From Candidatus Poribacteria bacterium (GTDB lineage Bacteria; Poribacteria; WGA-4E; GCA-2687025): a DNA stretch of 15,154 nucleotides. The position numbers and the translations under genes are program-made. The stretch is from contig NYZG01000177.1 in the NCBI GenBank assembly GCA_002687025.1, forward strand, positions 1-15,154. Reading direction: 5' to 3'. Below the pieces are notes generated by a model. It was not told where the DNA came from, made no database searches, and saw only the letters and a list, made by a program, of their open reading frames with translations. The first letter of the stretch is position 1; every line of letters starts with the position of its first letter. Positions 7,358 through 13,661 of this stretch are shown piece after piece.

Positions 7358-7386
7358 AGCATACGAACCGCCCAGTGCGAGCGCAA
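7358..7386 (-). promoter_or_regulatory. Candidate promoter of the sulfatase-like gene
   Basis: On the minus strand, TTGCGC (complement of 7381-7386) and TATGCT (complement of 7358-7363) are separated by exactly 17 bases. The -10 matches the consensus at four of six bases and the -35 keeps TTG. It lies about 50 bases before the ATG at 7307 in a 196-base divergent intergenic region, where a promoter is required. No experimental support is available. Confidence 0.4.
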
Positions 7387-7408
7387 GGATGTCTCGCGCT
7401 TCCGCGCG

Positions 7409-7438
7409 TTGACTGGCGGCGACAGAGGCTGCTACTCT
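7409..7438 (+). promoter_or_regulatory. Candidate promoter of the aromatic/cmk/plsC supraoperon
   Basis: TTGACT (7409-7414), five of six matches to the -35 consensus, is followed after 18 bases by TACTCT (7433-7438), a weak -10 that keeps the T-A-n-n-n-T pattern common in GC-rich genomes. It lies about 65 bases before the first gene of the operon and on the opposite strand from the sulfatase-like promoter candidate. A second TTGAC at 7438-7442 offers an alternative -35. I see no aromatic-rich leader peptide or attenuator after it. Confidence 0.4.
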
Positions 7439-7450
7439 TGACGGCATCGT

Positions 7451-7500
7451 GACTGAGGAAAAGTGCGACGCTGACAGAGGCGACGCCGACTGAGGGGAAG
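7451..7500 (+). repeat. Two interleaved short direct repeats before the DUF5069-like gene
   Basis: GACTGAGGAAAAG at 7451-7463 recurs as GACTGAGGGGAAG at 7488-7500 (11 of 13 bases). Between them GCGACGCTGAC (7465-7475) recurs as GCGACGCCGAC (7480-7490, 10 of 11). The second copy of the first repeat contains the purine-rich ribosome-binding site of the gene that starts at 7504. This may be a small duplication or a protein-binding site; function is unknown. Confidence 0.5.
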
Positions 7501-7503
7501 CCC

Positions 7504-7758
7504 ATGGCACTCGACTGGAAGCCGCGCGGTCGTGACCTGGTGATGGGGGACATCCCCTGGCTGCCGCGCATTACGGATAAGGCGCGCGCGACGATCTCCG
7601 GCGTCATCGGCGACTACTTCTACCCGTGCCCCGCCGACAAGGCGTTCCTCCAGCGTCACGGCATTTCCGCCGAACAGTTCACGCAACTCGTCAAGGACAA
7701 CCCGACCGACGAGCAGATGGCCGAGGCCGTCTCGAAGATCATCGCCGCCAAATCCTAG
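7504..7758 (+). CDS. Small DUF5069-like protein
   Basis: This 84-residue protein resembles the DUF5069 family, whose function is unknown. The recognisable core is IPWLPRITDKARA (residues 17-29), then GDYFYPCPADKAFL (36-49) and a helical tail with GISAEQF. It has no signal peptide or membrane segment and looks like a compact cytoplasmic helical domain, short for the family. The ATG at 7504 has a purine-rich AGGGGAAG just upstream. It is the first gene of the + strand supraoperon, ending 19 bases before pheA, so it is probably co-transcribed with aromatic amino acid genes. That position could be coincidental and does not itself imply a role in that pathway. The family name is from memory of the motif and was not searched. 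Confidence 0.65.
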   Translation: MALDWKPRGRDLVMGDIPWLPRITDKARATISGVIGDYFYPCPADKAFLQRHGISAEQFTQLVKDNPTDEQMAEAVSKIIAAKS

Positions 7759-7777
7759 CTCCTCGGGGCGACACCGC

Positions 7778-8878
7778 ATGTCTGCGCAGACCGGCGACGC
7801 GGTAGGCGCCCCCCAGGGCGACCTACGGGCGCACCGCGACAACATCGACCGAATAGACGCCGAGATCCTCGCGCTGCTCACGGAGCGGGGGGCCGAGGCG
7901 TTGGCGATTGGCCGCCTCAAACACGGCCGGTCACAGGCTGTCTACGCTCCCGATCGAGAGCAGGCCGTCTTCGATCGTCTACGCGCCCTGAACGCGGACG
8001 GCGTCTACTCGGACGAGGCCGTAACCGCGATCTATCGCGAGATCATCTCCGCCAGCCGCGCGCTTGAGACGCCTCTCCGCATCGCCTATTTCGGCCCCGA
8101 GGCCAGCTTCACTCACATTGCCGCGCGTGGCCGGTTCGGGGTGAGCGTCGAGTACGACCCGCAAGCCGCGCAGGCCGACGTGTTTCGCGAGGTAGAACAC
8201 CGGCGGTCGGACTACGGCGTCGTGCCCGTCGCCAACTCGACGATGGGCGTTGTCATCGACACGCTCGACCTGTTCGCCGACTCCCCGTTGCGGATCTGCG
8301 GCGAAATCCACCTGCCCATCGTACACAACCTCCTAGCGCGCTGTGCCATCGGCGACGTGCGACGCATCTACTCGCATCAGCAAGCGTTCGCGCAGTGTCG
8401 CGAGTGGCTGCGAGAGCGCCTACCGGGCGTCGAGCAGATCATCGTCTCGAACACGGCCGAGGCAGCGCGCAGGGCCGCGGAGGAAGACGGTGTGGCCGCC
8501 GTCTCTAGTGGACTGGCGGCGGAAGTCTATGGCCTCGACCGCCTGGTCGAGCACATTGAGGACAAGGCTGACAACGTGACGCGGTTCCTGGTCATCGGCC
8601 GACACGGCGTCAAGCCGACAGGCGCCGACAAGACGTCGCTACGATTCACCGTGCCGAATCGCCCGGGCGCCCTCGTGCGAGTGCTCGAACAGTTCGGCCC
8701 GCGCGGGATCGACCTCACCAAGGTGGAATCGCGGCCGTCGCCCGACCGCTCGTGGGATTACGTGTTCTACGCCGACGTCACCGGACACGCGGACGCCGAG
8801 CCACTGTCGCTCGCGCTGCAAGAGGCCGAGCAGGTGTGTCAGTCACTGAAGGTTCTGGGCTCGTATCCACGCGCGTGA
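7778..8878 (+). CDS. pheA: Bifunctional chorismate mutase / prephenate dehydratase (P-protein)
   Basis: The 366-residue P-protein converts chorismate to prephenate and then to phenylpyruvate for phenylalanine synthesis. Residues about 16-95 are an AroQ-type chorismate mutase helix domain (IDRIDAEILALLTERG, then EIISASRALE). Residues 101-275 are the prephenate dehydratase domain, starting IAYFGPEASFTH and including YSHQQAFAQC (198-207) and the catalytic NVTRF (266-270). Residues 285-362 are an ACT domain with NRPGAL and ESRPS (317-321), the phenylalanine-sensing site, so feedback inhibition by Phe is expected. The substrate motif usually written P-I-E-N-S is here PVANS (150-154), with Ala152 for the conserved Glu. 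The ATG at 7778 has only a weak GGGGCG upstream. It is followed by hisC after 30 bases. Confidence 0.95.
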   Translation: MSAQTGDAVGAPQGDLRAHRDNIDRIDAEILALLTERGAEALAIGRLKHGRSQAVYAPDREQAVFDRLRALNADGVYSDEAVTAIYREIISASRALETPLRIAYFGPEASFTHIAARGRFGVSVEYDPQAAQADVFREVEHRRSDYGVVPVANSTMGVVIDTLDLFADSPLRICGEIHLPIVHNLLARCAIGDVRRIYSHQQAFAQCREWLRERLPGVEQIIVSNTAEAARRAAEEDGVAAVSSGLAAEVYGLDRLVEHIEDKADNVTRFLVIGRHGVKPTGADKTSLRFTVPNRPGALVRVLEQFGPRGIDLTKVESRPSPDRSWDYVFYADVTGHADAEPLSLALQEAEQVCQSLKVLGSYPRA

Positions 8879-8908
8879 TGCGATGCGATGTGAAAGGGAG
8901 CCTGCGGC

Positions 8909-10009
8909 GTGCTCGCAAAGCCAGGCATACAGACGATCTCCGCGTACCAGGGCGGCCGTCCCGTCGAGGAGGTACAGCGCGAGTTGGGGCTGTCGGACGT
9001 CATCAAGCTGGCGTCCAACGAGAATCCGCTCGGGCCGTCCAAGCGCGCCCTGGACGCGATGGCTGAGGCCGTCGCGTCGGTCCACCACTACCCAGACGGC
9101 AACGCGTTCTACCTGAAGAACGCCGTGGCTGCCTTCCACGGCGTTGGCCCTGAGCAGCTGCTGTTCGGCAATGGATCGTCCGAAGTCCTGCAGATACTCG
9201 GGGAGACCTACATCGCGCCCGGGGATCACATCGTCTACCCGCAGCAGTCGTTCGTCGTCTACCCCCTTATGGCCGCAATCTTCGACGCGCGGACATCCAC
9301 GCCCCCTATGCGCGCGGACACCTACGACCTTGGGGCCATCGCCACGGCCGTGACCGACGAGACGAAACTCGTCCTCATAGCGAACCCGAACAACCCGACC
9401 GGCACGTACGTGACGAAGACACAACTGGACGCGTTCTTCGACGCCATCCCCAGCTCGCCACTGGTAGTGTTGGATGAGGCGTACTTCGAATACGTGGATC
9501 GCGACGACTACCCCGACGGCCTCGACTACCTGCGCGCGGGCAGGAACGTCATCGTCACGCGGACGTTCTCCAAGGCGTACGGGCTGGCCGGCCTGCGGGT
9601 CGGCTACGGTATCGCGTCGCCCGAGGTGGTCGAGATGATGAACCGGGCCCGACCGCCCTTCAACGTGAATTCACTCGCCCAAGTCGCCGCGCTGGCGGCG
9701 CTCGAGGACGTCGAGCACGTCACACGCAGCCGCGAGGTCAACGCAGCCGGAATGACCTACCTGACAGCCGCGCTAGCGCGCTTGGGCGTGGCGTACGTGC
9801 CGTCGGTGGCCAACTTCCTGCTCGTGCATCTCCGGCGCGACGGGCGGAGCGTGACAGATGCTCTTACCAGGCGGGGAGTCATCGTGCGACCGATGCACGC
9901 CTACGCCTATCCGCAGTCCGTCCGCGTGACGGTCGGCACGGAGGCCCAGAACCAACGCTTCATCGCCGCCCTCGCCGAAGTCCTCGGCGAGATCCCAGAA
10001 GCCTCTTGA
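8909..10009 (+). CDS. hisC: Histidinol-phosphate / aromatic aminotransferase (HisC type)
   Basis: The 366-residue protein is a fold-type I PLP aminotransferase of the HisC branch. Landmarks are KLASNENPLGP (33-43), LFGNGSSE (85-92), NPNNPTG (159-165), VLDEAYFEY (187-195) and the PLP-lysine motif TFSKAYGLAGLR, with Lys222. HisC converts imidazole-acetol phosphate to histidinol phosphate. Lying between pheA and tyrA, it probably also, or mainly, transaminates phenylpyruvate and hydroxyphenylpyruvate, as reported for the HisC encoded next to tyrA in Bacillus subtilis. The GTG start at 8909 is supported by AGGGAG (8895-8900) eight bases upstream. Its TGA overlaps the tyrA ATG as TGATG, implying coupled translation. 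No other his genes are in the window, which favours the aromatic role, but the two cannot be separated by sequence reading. Confidence 0.92.
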   Translation: MLAKPGIQTISAYQGGRPVEEVQRELGLSDVIKLASNENPLGPSKRALDAMAEAVASVHHYPDGNAFYLKNAVAAFHGVGPEQLLFGNGSSEVLQILGETYIAPGDHIVYPQQSFVVYPLMAAIFDARTSTPPMRADTYDLGAIATAVTDETKLVLIANPNNPTGTYVTKTQLDAFFDAIPSSPLVVLDEAYFEYVDRDDYPDGLDYLRAGRNVIVTRTFSKAYGLAGLRVGYGIASPEVVEMMNRARPPFNVNSLAQVAALAALEDVEHVTRSREVNAAGMTYLTAALARLGVAYVPSVANFLLVHLRRDGRSVTDALTRRGVIVRPMHAYAYPQSVRVTVGTEAQNQRFIAALAEVLGEIPEAS

Positions 10010-10905
10010 TGGCGGACGACACGACAGGGCAGGACAGTGCCCCGGCCGGCGTGCGGGCGATCGCGCTGTACGGTGTCGGGCTCATCAATGGCTCGCTCGG
10101 GCTGGCGCTGCGCGCCCGTGGCTTCGACGGACGCATCATCGGCATAGGCCGTCGCGAATGCACGCTCCAGCTGGCGGCCAACCGAGGCGCGATCGACTCC
10201 TACGCGACCACGCCCGACACGGTGGCCGAGGCCGATTTGGTGATCGTCGGCACGCCCGTGGATGTCACGGCAAGTGTGCTCGGAGATCTCGCGGAACACG
10301 CGCGCCCCGCGACGATATTCTCCGATGTCGGTAGCGTGAAGGCGGGTGTCGTCGCCGAATGTGCCGCGCGCCTGCCGGCGATCCGGTTCGTTGGCGCGCA
10401 TCCCATCGCGGGGTCCGAGCGGTCCAGCGTCGAACACGCGCGCGCCGAACTGTTCGACGGGGCCAAGTGCATCGTCACCACGGGCCCGCAGGCGGACCAC
10501 GGGGCGACAGCAGTCGTGCGGTGGATGTGGGAATTCGTCGGGGCCGACGTCATGGCCGTTCCGCCCGACGCGCACGACGTGCTGCTGGCGGCATCGAGTC
10601 ACCTGCCCCACGTCGTCGCGACGGCCCTCATGCACGTCGTCTGCGGCAAGGCCTACGATGGAGTGCCCGCCGCGCGGCTCGGCGGGGCCGGACTCCGGGA
10701 CACGACCCGCGTCGCGTTGGGGTCGTCGGACATATGGACGCCGATCGTGACGTCGAACTCCGAGCCGGTGGCGGCGATGGTGGAGCGAATGGCCGATGAG
10801 CTGGCGCAGCTAGCCAGCCGCCTGAGACGTGGCGATGTGACGGCCGTTGGCGCATGGCTGGAGCGAGGCCGCGAGTTGCGCGCGGAGATCACCGATGACA
10901 TCTAG
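10009..10905 (+). CDS. tyrA: Prephenate dehydrogenase
   Basis: The 298-residue protein oxidatively decarboxylates prephenate to 4-hydroxyphenylpyruvate for tyrosine synthesis. The N-terminal Rossmann domain carries ALYGVGLINGSLG (19-31), IVGTPVD (79-85) and FSDVGSVK (104-111). The catalytic His131 is in HPIAGSE (131-137), followed by SSHLPH (196-201) and GLRDTTR (228-234). The dinucleotide motif has Asn27 where G-x-G-x-x-G normally has its third Gly. The protein ends after the dimerisation domain, without the C-terminal ACT domain of the longer B. subtilis type, so direct ACT-mediated tyrosine control is not expected. The ATG at 10009 overlaps the hisC stop by one base; a TTG at 10006 is a less likely alternative. 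Its end overlaps aroA by 11 bases. Confidence 0.94.
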   Translation: MADDTTGQDSAPAGVRAIALYGVGLINGSLGLALRARGFDGRIIGIGRRECTLQLAANRGAIDSYATTPDTVAEADLVIVGTPVDVTASVLGDLAEHARPATIFSDVGSVKAGVVAECAARLPAIRFVGAHPIAGSERSSVEHARAELFDGAKCIVTTGPQADHGATAVVRWMWEFVGADVMAVPPDAHDVLLAASSHLPHVVATALMHVVCGKAYDGVPAARLGGAGLRDTTRVALGSSDIWTPIVTSNSEPVAAMVERMADELAQLASRLRRGDVTAVGAWLERGRELRAEITDDI

Positions 10906-12175
10906 GACCGTACACCCCATCACGAGCGCGAGTGCCACGATCCGCGTGCCCGGCGATAAGTCGATTTCCCATCGCGCGGCGATCTTCGGCTCGATCGCGA
11001 CGGGCGTGACGACGGTCGAGGGCTTCCTCGCCAGCGAGGACTGCCTCAATACTGTGCGCGCCATGCGGCACATGGGCGCCGACATCGCGCACTGCGGCGA
11101 CCGGCTCGAGATCCGCGGCGCGGGACTCGACGGACTGCGCGAATCAGCATCTGTCGTCGACGTCGGCAACTCGGGGACCGGCATCCGGCTGCTCTCCGGC
11201 CTGGTGGCGGGACAGCCCTTCACGACGACGATCACCGGCGACGCCTCCATACGCCAACGCCCGATGGACCGCATCGTGCAGCCGCTGTCCGCGATGGGCG
11301 CCCACATCTCTGGCGCCTCTGGTGGCCTTCACGCGCCTTTGACGATCACCGGCGGCGAATTGCGCGGCATCGCCTACGACAGCCCCGTCGCCAGCGCGCA
11401 GGTCAAGTCGGCGACACTGCTCGCCGGGTTGTACGCCGATGGAGATACGACCGTGCGCGAACCGTCCCTGTCGCGCGACCACACGGAGCGCATGCTCAAC
11501 GCGCTTGGGGCTGAAGTGCGCCACGACGGCCTGTCGGTCACGGTGACCCCTCGTCCTGAACTGACGGGTCGGCCGTTGCGCGTGCCGTCGGACATCTCGT
11601 CAGCGGCGTTCTTCCTTGTTGCTGGCCTGCTGGCGTCAGACGCGCGGATATCCTGCGTGGGTGTGGGCGTGAATCCCACGCGCACCGGCATCGTCGACGC
11701 GCTCCGGGCAATGGGCGGCGACATTGAGGCGGACGCCGAACAGATGTGGGGCGCGGAACCCGTAGCCGACCTGCGTGTCGCCACGAGCGTCCTGCGTGGG
11801 GCCGAGTTTGGCGGTGACGCCATCGTGACGATGATAGACGAGTTGCCGCTTCTGGCCCTGGCAGCATCGCAGGCCCAGGGACGGACGACCGTGCGAGACG
11901 CCGCGGAGCTTCGCGTCAAAGAGACCGACCGTATCGAGGCCATCGTGAGCGAGCTGCGAGCCCTCGGCATCGTCATTGAGCCACGCCCCGACGGCTTCGT
12001 CGTCGACGGCCCGCAGTCGGTGCGTGGCGGCTCATGCGAGAGCCACGGCGATCACCGCATCGCGATGATGTGCGCCGTGGCCGGCCTCATCGCCAGCGAA
12101 CCGACTACCATCAACGACGTGGACTGCGTGAACACGTCCTTCCCCACCTTCTGGGAGTTGCTCGAGCAGCTATGA
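10895..12175 (+). CDS. aroA: 3-phosphoshikimate 1-carboxyvinyltransferase (EPSP synthase)
   Basis: The 426-residue enzyme joins phosphoenolpyruvate to shikimate-3-phosphate, the last step but one before chorismate. Motifs are complete: VPGDKSISHR (18-27, with Lys22, Ser23 and Arg27), NSGTGIRLL (92-100), GDASIRQRPMDR (115-126), VPSDISSAAFF (230-240), catalytic Asp315/Glu316 in IDELP, RVKETDR (340-346) and SHGDHRI (383-389). Length is normal for the family. NSGTGIRLL has Leu where the E. coli class I enzyme has Pro101, and RPMDR is typical of class II enzymes, so it looks class II-like. The ATG at 10895 lies inside the end of tyrA with GGAG at 10884-10887; a longer upstream frame extension has no homology. 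The stop overlaps the cmk start as ATGA. Confidence 0.97.
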   Translation: MTSRTVHPITSASATIRVPGDKSISHRAAIFGSIATGVTTVEGFLASEDCLNTVRAMRHMGADIAHCGDRLEIRGAGLDGLRESASVVDVGNSGTGIRLLSGLVAGQPFTTTITGDASIRQRPMDRIVQPLSAMGAHISGASGGLHAPLTITGGELRGIAYDSPVASAQVKSATLLAGLYADGDTTVREPSLSRDHTERMLNALGAEVRHDGLSVTVTPRPELTGRPLRVPSDISSAAFFLVAGLLASDARISCVGVGVNPTRTGIVDALRAMGGDIEADAEQMWGAEPVADLRVATSVLRGAEFGGDAIVTMIDELPLLALAASQAQGRTTVRDAAELRVKETDRIEAIVSELRALGIVIEPRPDGFVVDGPQSVRGGSCESHGDHRIAMMCAVAGLIASEPTTINDVDCVNTSFPTFWELLEQL

Positions 12176-12834
12176 AACCGACAGTGGTCGCCATCGACGG
12201 ACCCGCGGGTTCGGGCAAGAGCACGGTGTCCAAGCGGCTGGCGTCGTCTCTCGGGTTCGTGCATCTCAACAGCGGCGCGCTGTACCGCGGCGTCACCCTC
12301 CTGGCGCTGCGACGCGGCCTCGATCTGCGGGATGAGCGTCGCCTGTCTGCCGCGGCGGGGGACACCGTGATGGACTTCGATGTCGATGGCGGCTTCATCA
12401 TGGACGGCGAGGACGTCTCCGAAGCGATTCGGACGTCCGAGGTGGACCGCGCCGTGTCGATCGTGGCCGCACTGCCGAGTGTGCGTGTCGCCGTCACCGG
12501 GCAGCAGCGACGCATCGCGGCCGGCAAGTCCGTGGTCATCGAGGGGCGAGATGTCACCACCGTCGTCTTCCCGAACGCGCAGGTGAAGGTCTACCTGGAC
12601 GCATCGGTCGAGGAGCGGGCAGCGCGGCGCCACGCCGACCTCCGCGCACAAGGCGAGCGAGTTGATGTTCGCAAGGTAGAACGTGAGATCCGCGACCGGG
12701 ACGAGATGGATCGCACACGTGCCGACAGTCCTCTCCTCGTCGCGCCGGATGCCGAGGTGATCGACACCACCGGGATGAGCGTGGATGACGTCGTCGCAGC
12801 CATCGCGCGCAGCGCGCGTCGCGTGGCCCTATGA
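12172..12834 (+). CDS. cmk: (d)CMP kinase
   Basis: The 220-residue cytidylate kinase phosphorylates CMP and dCMP. The P-loop is GPAGSGKST (10-18). The nucleoside-binding motif reads LNSGALYRG (32-40), with Asn33 where the usual L-D-[ST]-G-A-[MI]-Y-R has Asp. EGRDVTTVVFPNA (124-136) is the family CMP-binding signature, and the lid segment RDRDEMDRTR (174-183) carries the expected Arg/Asp residues, ending APDAEVIDTT. The insertion domain typical of bacterial Cmk is present around 60-110. The gene starts in an ATGA overlap with aroA and ends in an ATGA overlap with plsC, so translation is probably coupled; no good Shine-Dalgarno is seen. The aroA-cmk neighbourhood is common across bacteria. Confidence 0.96.
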   Translation: MKPTVVAIDGPAGSGKSTVSKRLASSLGFVHLNSGALYRGVTLLALRRGLDLRDERRLSAAAGDTVMDFDVDGGFIMDGEDVSEAIRTSEVDRAVSIVAALPSVRVAVTGQQRRIAAGKSVVIEGRDVTTVVFPNAQVKVYLDASVEERAARRHADLRAQGERVDVRKVEREIRDRDEMDRTRADSPLLVAPDAEVIDTTGMSVDDVVAAIARSARRVAL

Positions 12835-13499
12835 ACATCTCACCCATGCCCAGGCGCGAGTATCCGTCCGAGACGTTCATCTACAGCCTCTGCTGGAGGT
12901 GGGCCTCGGGGTTGGCGAGTTTCCTCAGCCATGCTCGCGCGCACAACCTTGATCGGGTGCCCTCCACGGGCCCTCTGCTGGTAGCCGCGAACCATGCAAG
13001 CTACCTGGATCCCATTTACCTCGGCTGTGTCATCTCTCGTCCCACCCAATACATGGCGAAGGACACGCTCTTCCGTGGACCGTTGGGGGCGCTCATTTCC
13101 CGGCTCGGGGCCTTCCCCGTACGTCGAGGCGAGTCTGACCCGGGCGCGATACGCACTGCGATGCGCGCCCTGCGCAGTGGGGACGCCCTGATAATGTTCC
13201 CGGAAGGAACGCGCGGCGGCGGCGCCGACATGCTCGATGCGCAGAAGGGAGTCGGCTTCCTGGCAACCCGCACGGGGGCCACGGTGCTGCCGGCGTACCT
13301 GCACGGCATGGCGGAGGTATTCGGCCGCCGCCGGCCTTGGCCACGGCCCGGTCAGGTCGAAATCGTTTTCGGTGAGCCCCGCCATTACGCGCGCGACGAC
13401 GACCCGGGAGAGGCGGCAGCAGAGGTCGTCCGGGACATCGGCCGGCTCCGTTCGTCGGTCCCATCGCTGGAACTTGACCACGCACGGAGGGCGGGCTAA
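12831..13499 (+). CDS. plsC: 1-acylglycerol-3-phosphate acyltransferase (PlsC family)
   Basis: The 222-residue protein is a PlsC-type acyltransferase that transfers an acyl chain to lysophosphatidate at the inner membrane. The catalytic NHASYLD motif lies at 54-60 (His55, Asp60), followed by AFPVRRGES (94-102), the phosphate-binding FPEGTR (123-128) and ATVLPAYLHG. A mildly hydrophobic N-terminal stretch (15-32) may act as the membrane contact. It begins within an ATGA overlap with cmk; an ATG five codons later would begin MPRREYPSE. The order aroA, cmk, plsC recurs in many bacteria. The last 26 codons contain the candidate promoter of the downstream tRNA gene. Confidence 0.93.
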   Translation: MNISPMPRREYPSETFIYSLCWRWASGLASFLSHARAHNLDRVPSTGPLLVAANHASYLDPIYLGCVISRPTQYMAKDTLFRGPLGALISRLGAFPVRRGESDPGAIRTAMRALRSGDALIMFPEGTRGGGADMLDAQKGVGFLATRTGATVLPAYLHGMAEVFGRRRPWPRPGQVEIVFGEPRHYARDDDPGEAAAEVVRDIGRLRSSVPSLELDHARRAG

Positions 13500-13502
13500 C
13501 AT
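13474..13502 (+). promoter_or_regulatory. Candidate sigma-70-type promoter of tRNA-Ala within the plsC 3' end
   Basis: TTGACC (13474-13479, five of six) and TAACAT (13497-13502, four of six) are separated by exactly 17 bases. The -35 lies within plsC coding sequence and the -10 begins with the plsC stop codon TAA. Transcription would start near 13509, a few bases before the mature tRNA 5' end at 13514. The geometry is right, and this is the best promoter match I saw in the window. Confidence 0.6.
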
Positions 13503-13513
13503 GATTCTCGCGT

Positions 13514-13589
13514 GGGGGGTTAGCTCAGTTGGGAGAGCGCCTGAATGGCATTCAGGAGGTCATCGGTTCAACTCCGATACTCTCCACCA
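13514..13589 (+). tRNA. tRNA-Ala (anticodon GGC)
   Basis: This 76-base sequence folds as a complete cloverleaf. The acceptor is GGGGGGT (13514-13520) with ACTCTCC (13579-13585), giving a G-U third pair, the alanine identity element G3:U70. The D stem is GCTC/GAGC. The anticodon stem CCTGA/TCAGG surrounds loop ATGGCAT, with GGC at 13547-13549. The T arm is ATCGG TTCAACT CCGAT. The discriminator is A, and CCA is encoded (13587-13589). It begins 14 bases after plsC and may be made both from its own promoter and by operon readthrough. It would read GCC and GCT alanine codons. Confidence 0.98.
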
Positions 13590-13594
13590 CGCAC

Positions 13595-13627
13595 ACACCT
13601 GCAAGGCGATCAGCCTGCGGGTGTTTT
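13595..13627 (+). terminator. Rho-independent terminator after tRNA-Ala
   Basis: ACACCTGC (13595-13602) pairs with GCGGGTGT (13617-13624, one G-U pair). After a single bulged A, AGGC (13604-13607) pairs with GCCT (13613-13616), closing a GATCA loop. A T-tract (TTTT including the last stem base, 13624-13627) follows. It sits six bases after the tRNA CCA end and closes the + strand operon. The T-run is short, so termination may be partial. Confidence 0.75.
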
Positions 13628-13661
13628 CGTGCCCGCCCGCAGGCCGTCCGCCTTCGGGACT

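Noticed and set aside
7449..7493. A 14-codon GTG-started reading frame just before the DUF5069-like gene, considered as an attenuator leader peptide.
   Set aside because: It contains no Phe, Tyr or Trp codons, has no Shine-Dalgarno, and no terminator/antiterminator pair follows.
7308..7607. A 100-residue N-terminal extension of the sulfatase-like protein.
   Set aside because: It crosses the divergent intergenic region and the DUF5069-like gene; the fold begins at once after the ATG at 7307.
8876..8890. Tandem GATGC-type microrepeat between pheA and hisC.
   Set aside because: Under three copies of a 5-base unit; too short to be distinguished from chance or to suggest phase variation.
8878..9066. 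An ATG-initiated frame overlapping the pheA stop as TGATG.
   Set aside because: It is out of frame with hisC, runs into the hisC coding region, and gives an Arg/Gly-rich shadow protein without family features.
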